From the NCBI GenBank assembly GCA_015227615.1, contig JAALGZ010000053.1, positions 62,001 to 126,000 on the forward strand: a stretch of 64,000 nt of DNA, given 5' to 3'. The position numbers were made by a program, and so were the translations under genes. This stretch comes from Labyrinthula sp. Ha. Lineage: Eukaryota; Sar; Bigyra; Labyrinthulida; Labyrinthulaceae. Of the stretch, positions 31,860 to 44,762 are shown piece after piece. Within the stretch, counting starts at the first letter, position 1. Each line of letters starts with the position of its first letter. The notes under the pieces were generated by a model, which did no database searches, had not been told where the DNA came from, and worked only from the letters and a program-made list of their open reading frames with translations.

Positions 31860-34800
31860 GAACCGTGCGCAAAGCAGGCTTGTTCAACGAAAAACGATTT
31901 ATTGGTAAGCCTGAGACATAAGTATACTCTTAGTTCTTAGTCTTGACTGCTCTGTTGACAAAAATCCTAGAGTTTTCCATCTTGTAATTATTGTTGGTAT
32001 ATTGTATTCAGCTTATGGATTCATTTGATACTGATTTAACTTGTTATGTTATCCAATCAAATTGCTCTAAATTCTACATATTTAGAGCCATCAATAAATT
32101 TAGCGCCTGCATCACACATTTCAGTAACAAGTTTAGGGTTAAGTCACTGAGAAAACGCTGGGAAACCCTCGTTCTAGTCTCGTGCATATTCGTCGCACTT
32201 AGACCTTGCATTAGATAATGAAAAAACACATATACCAAGCCAGTAAACTATAATGTTTGAGTAGTGTCTCTTATACCATTTATATTGTATTTGAATTAGA
32301 ATACTGTTCCATAAAATCTATCGCCAAATTTTACTGTTTCTTCACTCAAGATAAATGACCTCTACAAAATACGTAGGATTGAGATAATGGCTGTAAGAAA
32401 TAGAGTCAAGAATAGTTATAAATTTAAACCTGAGCTAAGTCTTAATATCCGTGACCTGGTATGTCTTCCAATAGCATTTGCTACTAAGAACGTTTTGAAT
32501 CATTTGGCAAATGACTAGAATGATCAAGGGGGACTATTTCTCAAGAAGTTCTATTAGTAATACCAGTAGTAGAGTAAAAATAGTAGTAATAGCCAAGAAT
32601 CCCAGAGAATTAAAGCTCTTTAACTACATTTTTCTGCTGTCTAAGGATAAAGGAACATAATAATCTGCTCCTCCTTTTCATATATTATGTTATGGGTCTA
32701 GACCGAATTCTATAAGTATGTATCTGATGTGTACACATTATTGCGAGATTTTTTTGTATGTCAAGAGAGCATAAGTAAGACCTTTCAACTCTCAGCATTT
32801 TTTGAGTTGCTTCTGTTTTACAGATTTTCTCTGTTCCTTTTTGTAATATGTCGTGGTAGTCTAAAGTGTGGCTAATATAGATGAAATTAAACTTAGTAAG
32901 TTTTGCTCTTGCACAACAACTGGTGCTTAAATTTTGTTCTTGTAGGTGTCAAAATCTGGATTCTTCAGGCGCCTCTCTCCTAATTAAACATTGTGAAAGT
33001 TAGTATGTTAGGACTCAAAGGAATGGGATTGTGTAAAGACTGTTACTTTTTTTGTAAAACTTTTTTATTCGCTTTATTTATTAAAGCCAAATCGCCCTAT
33101 ACTGTTTACTGAGTTCTAGCCTGGACTGTTAGCTGTTCTATACCTACTTCTATTTTTTTCATACCTCGAAACGAAGACAAATGGTTAGAGTTCTAATCTT
33201 TATAGTGCCAAAGTCTAGCTTCAATAAGTACATTGATGAATCTGCTTTACTAATCAATCCATATCTTTTATACCTTTCTATTGTTTTCTTTTCTTTTTTC
33301 TATATTATAGAAAAGAAATATTAAATCGGACTTTAAACATAACATTTTTCATTATCTGACTGCTGTGTATGTTGGTGTGTCGTTGCAAATAAGCTCCGCA
33401 CTCTGTTTTCCTGTTCCTATTGTATGGTTATTAGTTGTCCCGTTTGTTTGAATATGTCCACTGTTGTTGTTATGAGCATTGGTATATGTACGCTACCCCA
33501 TCTAAATCATAGAATTGCGATATTTTTTTCCAGCATTTTGAATCCAGATTTTTTATTTTATTTTGGTTAATGATTTTTTGGAGCATTATATGTATTTCTA
33601 TTAATAATATAGCATCCCTCGTTTTTTTTTAGCCTGGGTAGGTTTGATATACATCTCTTAAAAGCTTTCGGGGAAATGATCTTAAGCAAAGAATTCTATT
33701 TTATGTGACCCGTTTTCCTCTTTTAGCGAAGCTCATACTTGCCCCTTCTATAGAATTTTGCACCACATAGCACAGGCAGAGAACTCTATTCTACTTGTGT
33801 TTGCCCCATAGTAAGCTACTAGAATTACCACTATATCCTAGACTCCGCTCATGTCCTACAGTTCGACTTTTCATATTTCATTTATGGTTTTCTCCTTGGG
33901 CAACAACTTTTTCAGCTTCTGTACTGTTATCTTCCTTTTTAAGCAAACTTTAGACAGTGGTCCTGAATATATTCACTATTTCAATGAAATGTGCCTTACA
34001 TAATTTCTCTAAGATGCTGTTTCGTTACACAATGAACTTGAAGTGTAAATTTGGTTAGCTAATTACTTCATCTATGACATGAAGTGCCTCCCTTAACATA
34101 TTTCCCATCATTACTTACATGAGTTTCTTGAATTCTTTCCAATGTTTTAGTTAGTCTTAGCGTTACTTAGTCTAGATAATATCATTATCAATTTCTTCAT
34201 TGACACTTAAAATATTTGTGTCTAATTGATGTTGATACTGTGGTATATCCTTCCTATTATTCTATTCTTTTTTCTTTTGATTTTTTCTCGTTTTATCATG
34301 TACTCTGGCGATTTTCTTATTTTTGTCCTGTTGGTATCTGTTCTGTTTCCATTGATTTTGATTATGTTTCGAATTCATACTCGGTCGCTAAAATATTTTA
34401 CAAAATAAATTCATGCTAAATTCATACCTCTCCGTTAGATATTGGTTGAACGTTATGATGAGAATGGAGAAATTATGTTGCTTACCGAAAATATTTCAGA
34501 TTTCAATTTTATACATACAATAATCCCTAAACATCGTTCTGCTTCTAATGGATGATACATACTTTAATATTCGTTTTACAGGATGCGCAACTACTAGCTT
34601 TGTTTCTATCCTTGTTTTGCTAAGTAGCTGAATACTTTTTTGCTGTGGGAAAAGACTGAACGGATACACGGCTCGACTGGCCAACGCTCGTATGCAATGA
34701 CAAATTCTGGTCTGCAAGTAAGACAATTGTAGACATGATGAATTATGTTACAACCACAAAGTTACACAACCAATTTATTTCTGCATTGTCTTAATAGGAA

Positions 34801-36917
34801 AAAACGAAGGGTGTCCATTTGTGATTAGTAATGTGCCATGAAAGAATTTCGCATAAGATCATGAAACTGTACAAGAATCGAAGGAAAGTGAATGTTGAAG
34901 CTCAAATATTGCTAGAAAGTAAATCAATGCACGTGTATCAATCCCTTGGGTTCCCAGTTTCGGGCTTATTAAGTCCGTAGGGTCAGCCTCTACTCTCAAA
35001 CTAGGTATTGACTGCAAAACCCCTTTCGAAGGACTTTTATCCACAAATATTTATAAACCCTAGTATAATGATGTCACGATATGGATCAGTGCACCACCAT
35101 GCTTGAAATTAGAGTATATGCTCTCTCTAATTACTACAGAGCTTTAAGTCATCGAATAGTGATGATGATTTGAAAGTTGAGCATAAGTTTTAGATTCATT
35201 ACAAATGACTCTCACGTATATCCTACCCCTGTGCCATCATGTTTCAAGTCTAAATGATGAATTAAATTTTACTCTGTATGTTGTCTTTTAGTAGCAGAAG
35301 GGAAGTACGTTTGTAGTTTAGAAACTGTTTAGAACTCAAAGTTAACTTTCTTCGTTCTATACGTACTTTGCATAATTGTTTCTGGCACTCTCACCACTAG
35401 TCCAAGAGCTAGTAGGTTGCTAGAAGTACCAAACAATGCAAGACGTAACTCAAAATAACTCAACTCACAATATTCATGAGAAGCGAAAATAAATACATGC
35501 GACACTGTTTACTTCAAATAATTTAACTGCTGTTTTCAAAACCCAGCACAGAATCCTCAAACAGAGGTTTGCTTATTAGCAGCAACAGAGAAAACTTGTC
35601 TTTGCATCAGTTACATGGCACAAACATGAATTAACTGAAGTCCAGAGAGAAAAACTTTGAATTAGGGTTACTACTACTTTCCTATATGATGAATCATATC
35701 TTTGGGCTCTTGACACTTAGTCTCCATATAATGATGAATAAAAGAAAAATGATGTGTAAATGCGAGTGCAATTTTCTCAATTCCAGTTATCAATATTTTT
35801 GTTCAGGCCCGACTGGTTTGTGATATTATTTGCACAATAACCCTGATTGCACAAGTTATGGGGTGGAATGATGTTTTATGTTTCATTATTTTCTTTCATT
35901 TTTCTGTCGAGTAGTAATATCATATAAAGCACGCATTTTACAAGTTTTATTGCTATCATCCTTTTTTTCTTGTATCCTTCAATTGGTTGAGGTGTAATGT
36001 ATGAGAGATATTTTAATCCTGTCAGTGCAAATATGGTGAAGCATTAAATTAGAGGAACCCATAGTTGATCTGTACTGATTATTCACAGATGCAACCTTGC
36101 TAATAAGTAGACTAACTGAATTGCCTAGAAAGGTTAACTCTACTTTTGTTTATAATTTATAAGTCCTCTAGTGCGAAAGCAAACATTTCCTGAAAATGAA
36201 ACAATTAAATGCATAAGCATTAATATTTTTAGTAGTTGAAAAAATCAGCAAGAGACAACCAGATTGAGCTTAGTAGATTGGGTCGGAATACTGAATGCTC
36301 TCACTTTTCGCTCTACTTAGCTAAGTTTGCTAGAAGCAGTCTAGAACTATCTGTAGGTATAGTATTGAATCCTAACCAGAAAATCTATGAGGTGTGCAAA
36401 AGTAATACCTCTCGGTTCATATAGAGCTGCCTCATTAGGAAGAACTAGCATGAAAAAAGCTTTTTTCAGAGAAAATGCCTATCGTGTGAAAATCCTCATT
36501 TAAGTAGCTGTATATTCCTAACTGCAATATAAGTACTCATGATTGAAAATTATAACCTATATTTGTACTTGGCACGTTAATGATTTAACATGTAATATAT
36601 CTCTTAACGCAAGTCTTGTAGCAAAATAGTAAAGTCTTATTGGTAGTAGTTATTCAGTGCGGCTATACCTATATTGAGGAGATTAACTTAGTCATATGGC
36701 TTCCTTAGTAACTGTTCTAAAGTACGTTTGCCTTGGGTTACTCTCTTGGTTCAGAGATTTCGTTTTTCAATGTTCAACCTAGTTGAGCATGTTTAGAAAA
36801 AAAAATAAGACCTGAAAACAGATTCAAGCTAAAGAATATAGTTCATCTAACAAAGAGCAAGTCTACGATTGCGACTATAATATAATAAAGGTTTGCCAAC
36901 AAGCTAGTTGAAACCAA

Positions 36918-38222
36918 TTAGTTTATCAGTTCACAGGCCCATTGCTCCCTTACATCAAAGTAGCACTGAACGTCAGTATCTTCCTGTAACATCTTCGATC
37001 TTTCCTCTATTGGGATGTCGTAACCAAATCTACTTGCTACTATCTGTGCCATAGCTGTAAATTGTTCATCTAACTCATGTAGAATACTCCAGCTTAACTC
37101 GAACCCTTTTTTCTTAACTGTGTGACCTGAATTCTTCGTACTAGAAACCTCATTAGTACGCAGTTTCTTCCAATTCCTTGATGAAACGTAATGCTTTGTT
37201 TCAGATTCGTCCAGTATCAGTTTCAATAGCTTCTCCTTATGATCATCAGAATCCATATTCTCTATTTTGAACGTAAACTCTGCGTAAGATGCTACGAATG
37301 TATTATACAAGACCCAATGCCTCAAAGCCAATAATAAACTGATTTCAAACAAGCTCAAACCCTCAGCCAACATTGCTTCTCTATATTGAGTAAGTCTCTT
37401 ACTAAAAGGAATTCCTTCCATATCATACCCATCAAAATAATCCACAGAGCATGGAATCGTCACAAAATTTCTGAAGCTAAATTCTCCTGCATTTGCTCTG
37501 CTATTAATTTGCTTCAAAGGGTTTCTGATTAGATGAAATACGTGATTATACCGTACACTGCTTGCTCCTAGTGCAGCAAAATTTCCCGGTTCTCTACCGC
37601 ATTTCTTATCATTAAAGGCATTTTGCCAGGAAGCAGAGCCAATACTTTTATAAGGAACTGGAGCTATGTGATCATGAGAAACAGGAACTCTGAGTTGCTT
37701 AAACTCTGCATACATAAAAGTAGTCCCTGATCTTCCAACCCCAGTAATCAGGAAATCAAAGGTGTAGGTGTTCTCATATTTTGGGAAATTAAAATGTTTT
37801 CTGTATGGAGACTTATTTGAAAAGGAGCTCATGGAAAATATTTTACAAAAGCTTTCGTTTGTAAAAGCCTTATTGATCACTGCTGCTCGGAAAACGTTGT
37901 CTTCGTCAACGGGAAATGGGGTGAACTGAGGGAGATCCAATGCCTCAGGCATGCTTACCTCAGAAAGACACTCTACTTCAACATTAAACAAGGGCTGGTT
38001 GGCTTGATCAAACTCCTGAAATACAAGAACGCGAAAAAATTCCTTAATTTTCTGGAAGACTTGAAAGTTGATCAACAGAAGGGAGAGAAAGGAAAGAGTT
38101 GAGAGGAAGATGAGGGTTCTACACCATGAATAAGAGTTGAAAAGCCGACTTGATCGTCGTCGTTTGCGTTGCTTGGCTCCAGAGAGGAATCCAAAGGCTT
38201 CGTCATCTATTCTTGTCTTCAT
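36918..38222 (-). CDS. Type II membrane sulfotransferase-like protein
   Basis: 434 residues, intronless. A Lys/Arg-rich N-terminus (KQRKRRRSSR) precedes a hydrophobic segment (about 35-54), the layout of a Golgi type II enzyme. The 5'-phosphosulfate loop is FDFLITGVGRSGTTFMY (155-171), and HVFHLIRNPLKQINSR (227-242) matches the 3'-phosphate-binding Arg...Ser motif of PAPS-dependent sulfotransferases. Such enzymes move sulfate from PAPS to carbohydrates or protein tyrosines in the Golgi lumen; the acceptor cannot be told. Two TAACGG hexamers lie within 80 bp upstream. It has no close gene neighbour, 9.4 kb from the MYB gene and 5.1 kb from the next gene. Confidence 0.8.
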   Translation of the reverse strand: MKTRIDDEAFGFLSGAKQRKRRRSSRLFNSYSWCRTLIFLSTLSFLSLLLINFQVFQKIKEFFRVLVFQEFDQANQPLFNVEVECLSEVSMPEALDLPQFTPFPVDEDNVFRAAVINKAFTNESFCKIFSMSSFSNKSPYRKHFNFPKYENTYTFDFLITGVGRSGTTFMYAEFKQLRVPVSHDHIAPVPYKSIGSASWQNAFNDKKCGREPGNFAALGASSVRYNHVFHLIRNPLKQINSRANAGEFSFRNFVTIPCSVDYFDGYDMEGIPFSKRLTQYREAMLAEGLSLFEISLLLALRHWVLYNTFVASYAEFTFKIENMDSDDHKEKLLKLILDESETKHYVSSRNWKKLRTNEVSSTKNSGHTVKKKGFELSWSILHELDEQFTAMAQIVASRFGYDIPIEERSKMLQEDTDVQCYFDVREQWACELIN

Positions 38223-38277
38223 TCCGAGGCTTCCAGATTCCTTCTTTTATGAATTGAATTTTGGAATCAGAAGTTCT

Positions 38278-38297
38278 TAACGGAATTCTTCTAACGG
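38278..38297. promoter_or_regulatory. Paired TAACGG sites upstream of the sulfotransferase-like gene
   Basis: TAACGG at 38278-38283 and 38292-38297, 14 bp apart start to start and 56-75 bp upstream of the start codon. The spacing matches the pairing seen near the MYB gene only loosely. Confidence 0.4.
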
Positions 38298-41200
38298 TAG
38301 AATCAGAGTTGGTTTTGTTTGGTTCGAGATTCGTGATATTGGGGTCTTGTTGTAAACCTTAATACAGGTTTACCACAGCTTGAGGCGAAAGTGTTTAGTG
38401 ATACGAAGGTGTAACGATGTTCATGAAAGAATTTTAATGTAAAAATAGGTTTCTTGAGTAATTTATTCACATTTTGAAGGAATGAGCAAGGTGGAGTAGA
38501 TTGTAGTTGAGGTTGATGAAGTGGACAAGATCTACAAAAAGTTAGTTCCGTAGAGCGGCAAACCTAATTATTTTCAAAGCACGGACGCGTTTATGATACC
38601 ACGTAGAGAAGTATACTTATTCTTTCTACGTTCGAAAGTAGCATGGACCAATCTTTAGCTAGAACCTTTTAGTTAGTTACAAACATAAAACCTTTATAGA
38701 CTGTTGCCATCAGTTCTACAAAGTATATTATGGCCTCATTGCTGACTAAACTAAGATTGTACTTGTTAGAGACATGTGTTTCTTTCGGCAGAAATCTTTC
38801 GTAGAATGTTAGATACAGGGAAAACACTATGGGTTCTCTGCGGGCATATGTTGCAAGGGCACAGGATAGAGCGCGTCAGCTAAAACCTTCATTTAATATA
38901 TAACAGCTTAGAAAATGACTCTTTCCTAACAATAGCTAGGGTAGAAAACTAACCATCACATGCTCTTTGTAGGAATATCATTTTGACGTTATTAATGATT
39001 GTTGTCATGATAATTAAAGAAAAGTAAATATTCTGTAACCCGTTATGGCGTACGAGAATAAACTAGTTTTCTTTTGAAGCGGAAGTAATGCCTAAGGTCA
39101 TGAGTGAGTTTCAGATATAAGAGCATACCCCCCCGGATTTAGCGGATCATTCACGAGAGTCAACTACTACTAACTCATTGATTTAGTTGAGATACCCAAG
39201 TGCCGCTATGTGTCGTGAAACTTTCAACTTTTTTCAGCCTGGTTTGGTGGGAGGCACGACACATGAAATCATATTTTCAAAAATGTCACGGAACTTACAT
39301 ATCCTTAAAATGGAGTAAGAGGATGCTTTCAACTTAAGAAGAAAAAACACCCAACTATCCCGGGTAACTAATCGTAGATATAGAATTCTATGCTAAGTAG
39401 ATTTTCCTAAAACATTTGTTGAATATAGGAGATCAATTTCTCTTTTGAAAAAACTTATAACTATTACGTTTAATTTGTGCGTTTCTCCGATTTATTCTCC
39501 TTACAACATATTTACCCCCCCCGATCAATGCTGGATCAAGGCCCTTATATATAACGAGGTATTTTTTGCACTCTCAAGTACCAATTTCTTCTTTGTACGA
39601 CGTTCAAAGAATCTGTAAAGTATCAAATAAGTATATGCTGAAACTTTGGGGTAGATGGTTTTAGATGAATGTGGAAAGAGGATTTAACAAGTTATAGGGC
39701 TGCCCGTGTAATAAGGCAAGGATTGTCTTAGTTCTTGTTGTGACAAGATACAAGCTTCTGCAACGATTTAATTGCTGCCTAATCTCTTTTGTAAGGAATC
39801 GAAAAGGAAAATTGTTATCTTTTCTAAGCAAAGTATTTTCAATTTTCAGTTAGTAGCTTGCTTCAGCTTGGTTGTCTCTTACTTTCTTTAAGTATCGATT
39901 CTACTTTTATTTCTGTTGCTGCTACTGGTGCCAACTGAGAATATTGTCTCAAAAATACGCAGTTAAACCATCGATGAGAAAATCGTTCTTTACTTAGTCC
40001 AAGGCAGATAATTTGTCACTCAGAAATTGCCAATGAGCTTCTCATTCGTCGTTCAGTGCTCACTAACTGTGATAACGATACTCATTCAGATTTGCTCAGT
40101 CATTGGAAAATTTCTCCAAAAGTCATACACAATCCTCATAGAGGATTTACTAGGTAGTCATGCATGCAGAAAACTAATTGGACTTCTTGGTTCATGTCTA
40201 CCATTTTTTATCAAACTAATTGTACTAGGGCTATATCGGTTCCACTGAGTGAATGCAGTCCAATACATATGGTTACTTATTGTTATCTCAGAGTAATCCA
40301 TCCATCTTTTCGGGTTGATATTATTAGTTTTACATGGATATACATTTATTATTGTTCTAATAATAATTATAATTCTGCGGAGATAAGTGCCATGGTTGGA
40401 TTCTGTATTGCGCTATGACAAGTACATCCTTAGCATGTGAAATTGCAGGTCTTGAAAAAGCTAAATTGAGGTGTTAGCTTGAGTGACATAGCCCCAATAT
40501 GCTACAACCATAACTTAGTAGTTATTCTCCAGCAAAATGATTAAGAAATTTAGAATTTTTAGAGCTCTTTATTTGAAGTTTCCTGGGTTATGAGTTACCA
40601 ATTTCACTTTTCTGGAGGGGCGTACAAACATGTGGTCACCATATTTGAGAAGCGACAGTTGGACAGGAGGCTTTTATAGGTGAGCAATAGTCAAAGTTTC
40701 TTAATGCATAGGTTGCGAATTATTCTGTGGAATTAGGTATACCTTGGTATTTCTTGCTACTAAAAAACAATTGGCTTTTATATGAGAGGTTCTGATGAGC
40801 AGTATTCCAGGTTTGCAGCTGACTTTTGCAAATCACCGATTTAGGTGTGTTTTTAATATATACCATTGTTCTGAGTGTTTTATTGAATATGTTAAACAGA
40901 CTCTTGCAAAAGTTATCAATTTACCTTCATTTTGTTACTTTTTCGGGATGCAGGTTTTATCGAGTCTTAGAGTTGCACAATCGCGGTACTCAAAATCTTT
41001 GCTATAACGAACTAACCTACGAAATCTAGTGTAAGAAGACAGAAATACTTAAATGGAAATGATATAAATCTAAGTCCTAACTCGACGATCAAGTTGCTCA
41101 CTTATAGATATTAGTTTCAATGAACATATAATTCTTAGGTTGTATCATCTAACTTACTGATAAAATTTTGACATTGGTAGTATAACCTACTTCATTGCGA

Positions 41201-41842
41201 ATAACAGAAAAAGTAGTTTTCCTTCTCAGCAAGTATCTTTGCTTGTATTGAGATTAAGAGTGACTTACCAATAGGGTTGTCCAACCAATAAAACTTGTCA
41301 GTCGAAGCAAACAATAAGACAATATTTAATAATATATTAGAATGGGTTCATAGTTCCCCATGACAGTCACAATCTTATTGTTGTCATTAGTTTCATTGCA
41401 TTGATGTGAAGAATCAGGTAGCTATTGCTGCTACAGAAAGTACCCAAACTAAGTGTGATGTATCTGATATCTTTGGACAGCTATTCCAGCTACAACCTAA
41501 GTTTCCGCAATATATCCGTAGAGTTTAGAAGTATATTTTGTCATATCTAGATCAAGAATAGGACGAAAGTTGAAAGAGATTCATGATTAAATAAACCTCG
41601 GATAGACCACTTAATTACTTCGACAGTGAGTTTTATTTATGATTCTCAAAGTCTTTAGAATATGTATTTTTCCCCACCGTACTTTCACACATAGTCAACC
41701 TATGAAAGTCTGCAATCATCTTATGTCAAATAGCCAGATACTCACGCCTTCGTAGACATTCTATTTTATTCAACCGGTACTTTTCAACTGGTATCATTTA
41801 GGGAATTAGCTGTCTGCATCTTGTGTGAGTAATACGAGTTGA

Positions 41843-42308
41843 AGTTGGTTTATTGATAAATTATCAATTAGAGGTTTCCACATATTTTTCTTTTTGATTA
41901 ATTCTGATATTTCCCCAACTATTTTGTTTTATTATTTATAACCAATTGATTTTCCATACAAGCCTGCGTCACAACGGCCTTGGAAAAATAACCAAAAAAA
42001 TTTGTTTCGTTTTTTCTTCGTGCGCAAACCTACAAAAAAACTAGCCACATGACCCACCTACATCCTATTACCGGATTACTCCCATGTCACGTGACCAGTT
42101 ACTAAAGGATTTAATACTGTGTAGAAAATAAGTAAAAAAAAATCGTTTATTTTAAACAAGGTCGCATAGCCCATTCTTATTCTGCTAATCAATTCAAAGT
42201 CAGAATCGATTTATAAAAATTAAATTCCTAATTCTTTTACAGAACATCAGAATGAAAACATTCATCAAATAATTATTGATAATTCTTAACAAAGCAGATA
42301 CCTAATGA
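41843..42308 (+). repeat. MITE-like dispersed repeat, copy 2
   Basis: About 466 bp. Opens GTTGGTTTATTGATAAATTATC, has ATTCTGATATTTCCCCAAC and GTGTAGAAAATAAGTAA in common with copy 3, carries CTAGCCACATGACCC, and closes TCAAATAATTATTGAT...CAGATACCTAA. No coding capacity. Confidence 0.65.
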
Positions 42309-43338
42309 GTAACGCTAAGTTAGAATATAGCTTGGTTTCATTAGATTCTTTTTCTAGCTTTCACTCATAACTGGAGAGAAGTTACCAGCTGAAAAAAATC
42401 CTATTTATCATTTTCGCAAAGGGTTGATAGTTAAGTAGTATGAGGTGAACTATTTGACGAAGAATTAGTTTTCCGGTAAAACAGTGTCTTCAACTTATTT
42501 TAGTTCTTAATCAGTACCAATAATCAGTAAAATGATATATTGAGAAACTCTCACTGAGCAGAAGGATGTTTTAGTTCCTGAAGCATCCTTGGTCAATGAT
42601 CTTGCGTATCTACTTCCAACTATGAAATTTATTGACTTCATGTTCTCCTTAGTTTCAAAGTGCACACTTAAATTATATCTATCGTCAAACAGAAAAGCCC
42701 TTCCAAAATGTGTTGTTATGTTCAAAAAGAGTAGTAATTACCTTAGATGTATGACAAACCTCAAGTATTCATAGCATTTCTGTTGGTTAAGTTGATTATT
42801 TCGTAGCTAGTCGTTTGTGGCTCTGTCGCAAGCAGCCTCCGTTTTTTCAGTATCTAACGTTTTTTCTGGTGTTCTCACGCTTAAATATCTTTCCTTTACT
42901 ATTGCAAACTATCTCGGATTTTGTTTACCTTTTTGAAATCTTTATGTTTTTTAACTTACCTAATGGGCAACTACCTCTTAAGTTAGTTGAAGATAGGCTT
43001 GCTCTCCATTTCAGCACTGTGTAGTCTTTCGTTTTTTTTGGATAAACAGATTGTACCAATGTCTTCCAATAAAGAAGAAAAAAGTTTCATAAAAACGCTC
43101 TTATTCGAATATTCCCAATAAGAGCAAAATGTATCGTGCTCACGTAAAAGTAATGCACCATTCAACTCTTCCATTACATTATTGTTTCGCTGTAGTCCCG
43201 AGTTCTCGTATTCTAAGACTACATGCTTTATAAACATACATACGTGGAACACATATTTTAGATCCGTTAAAAGTAGGAAGTAATTAAACCAAAAAAAAAA
43301 GAGTCAACCACGACCAAAGAAGACAAATACGTTAAGGA

Positions 43339-44139
43339 ATGGGTTCAAGCTCCTCAAAGCAGCGCAGACAGTCCTACAGCTCTCCTCCACCGAGATACAA
43401 CCAATTTGCAAACGATTCGAACCCGTTGGCAGAATTTGCAGCGAGTTATTCTTCGCTACCACCCAAAGCTACAAAAAACCAACAAAACAGGCCAATCGAC
43501 AATTTTAATACCTCTACAGAGAGAAAAACCGTTACTAGAAATGAATATTCTCACAGGGGAAACAGCGGAAAATACAGACGGTCTGTGGAAGCTTCACCAG
43601 GTCAGTATCACAAGAGACCTAGCTCGAGAAAAAGGGATCCTTATGAATACCCTGAGCGACCTAGATCAAGAAGATCTTCATCAAGACGAGGATCCGCAGC
43701 AAGCTCTAGACATAGAGGAAGATCTGTGGAAGAATATGAGCGTAGAGTACCAGCAGAAGGCTACTATGAAGATGGCTACGAAGTGCGTCCATCTTCATCT
43801 CGAAAAAGACCTGAATCTGGTAGAAACAGGAGAAGTAGAGAAAGCAGAGACACGGACTTTTTCGATAGGCCTGTCCCTTTAGCTGTTCAAGATGGTGCCA
43901 GGTACTTGAGCAGAGACCCTGCAGAGAATTTAGCGGCAGTGTTGACAACACAGAACAGTGGACCAGTTGTCTTGCATAGAGAGAAGTATGCTGGAGTGCA
44001 GACATGGCTGTTAATTTCGATGTTGGTTCCGTGTATTGGACCTTTTGCATTTTTGTTTCTGTTTTGTCCCTTTGACGAGAGCAATCGACAAGTTGTTATG
44101 CAGTCGCAGGCCCCGCTTAGAGGGGAATCGAAGCACTAA
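43339..44139 (+). CDS. Basic Ser/Arg-rich protein with N-myristoylation-like start and C-terminal membrane segment
   Basis: 266 residues, intronless, TAA stop. I do not recognise the family. The start MGSSSSKQ fits an N-myristoylation signal (Gly2, Ser6, Lys7). Residues 60-170 are rich in Ser, Arg, Tyr, Pro and Glu (RRSSSRRGSAASSRHRGRS, EGYYEDGYEVRPSSS) and are probably disordered and phosphorylated. Residues about 220-243 (TWLLISMLVPCIGPFAFLFLF) form one hydrophobic segment followed by CPFDES. Lipid at one end and a membrane segment at the other would tether the basic middle to the cytosolic face of a membrane. It lies 623 bp upstream of paralogue B on the same strand; a link to that family is only positional. 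Confidence 0.65.
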   Translation: MGSSSSKQRRQSYSSPPPRYNQFANDSNPLAEFAASYSSLPPKATKNQQNRPIDNFNTSTERKTVTRNEYSHRGNSGKYRRSVEASPGQYHKRPSSRKRDPYEYPERPRSRRSSSRRGSAASSRHRGRSVEEYERRVPAEGYYEDGYEVRPSSSRKRPESGRNRRSRESRDTDFFDRPVPLAVQDGARYLSRDPAENLAAVLTTQNSGPVVLHREKYAGVQTWLLISMLVPCIGPFAFLFLFCPFDESNRQVVMQSQAPLRGESKH

Positions 44140-44762
44140 TTTATTGAGAAAGGTGGAACATAATACAAGTATTTGTTATATTTAGTTAGTGGGCACCAAA
44201 ACATAAAATTGCATAAAGTTGTGTTGGGAAATGAACAAAGTATTTATTTCTTGCTTTCTATTCTTCACTTGACATGAAAAAAACTAGAAGCTGAAAAGAA
44301 AGAAAAAGTCATAAAGCTTTAAGTAAACAGAGTTTTTAAAGAAAAACTAAACATAAAAGTACAGAACAAATTTTGTTTCTGTGTTCACTTCACTTCAAGG
44401 AAACTAGAAACTCTTCGAGGTATAGAGCCACCGGGAAAATATTATTGCTGATAGACAGTATCCATTAATCCCGTCTTGACAGTCAATACTTGGTCACATT
44501 TCAGGGCATGTTTACTTCATTTTAAGATATTCCCACACGAGTTAGAACTATTTCTAGGAATATTACACAGCTAAATTTTATTGCAGTATGTGACATATCG
44601 GCGGGAACAAGAACTGGTTTCGATGGAATTTTGAAATCCATACCTTTGTAAGAAATACTAAAGCGATTGTAAAATTAATACACCCTTCAAAGTTAAAAGA
44701 GTTCCCACAAATAAAACTGTCCCCTAAACAAGCTGAAACTTCTTTTTCTTAGTCTGTAAAGG
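44140..44762. other. Intergenic region upstream of paralogue B
   Basis: AT-rich, holding the 3' flank of the basic protein gene and the promoter of paralogue B. No TATA box, TAACGG hexamer or RNA gene was seen. Confidence 0.5.

Larger units (their letters stand above)
27565..36917. other. 9.3-kb gene desert
   Basis: The longest gap in the window, strongly AT-rich with many homopolymer runs. No gene is supported. Two short adjacent frames at 27646-28077 and a coding-like stretch at 28518-28634 are unrecognised. A shortened MITE-like copy lies at 31634-31859. I found no tRNA A/B boxes or snRNA signatures by eye. Confidence 0.6.
38223..43338. other. Gene-poor AT-rich stretch
   Basis: No supported gene. 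It holds runs of 7 and 8 cytosines at 39128 and 39515, each followed by GGATCA within about 15 bases, MITE-like copy 2 at 41843-42308, and several short frames without similarity. A CCGTTA hexamer at 43264-43269 lies 70 bp upstream of the next gene. Confidence 0.6.

Noticed and set aside
34216-34419. Hydrophobic frames of 60-67 codons
   Set aside because: They are translations of T-rich DNA; two frames of the same stretch look equally membrane-like.
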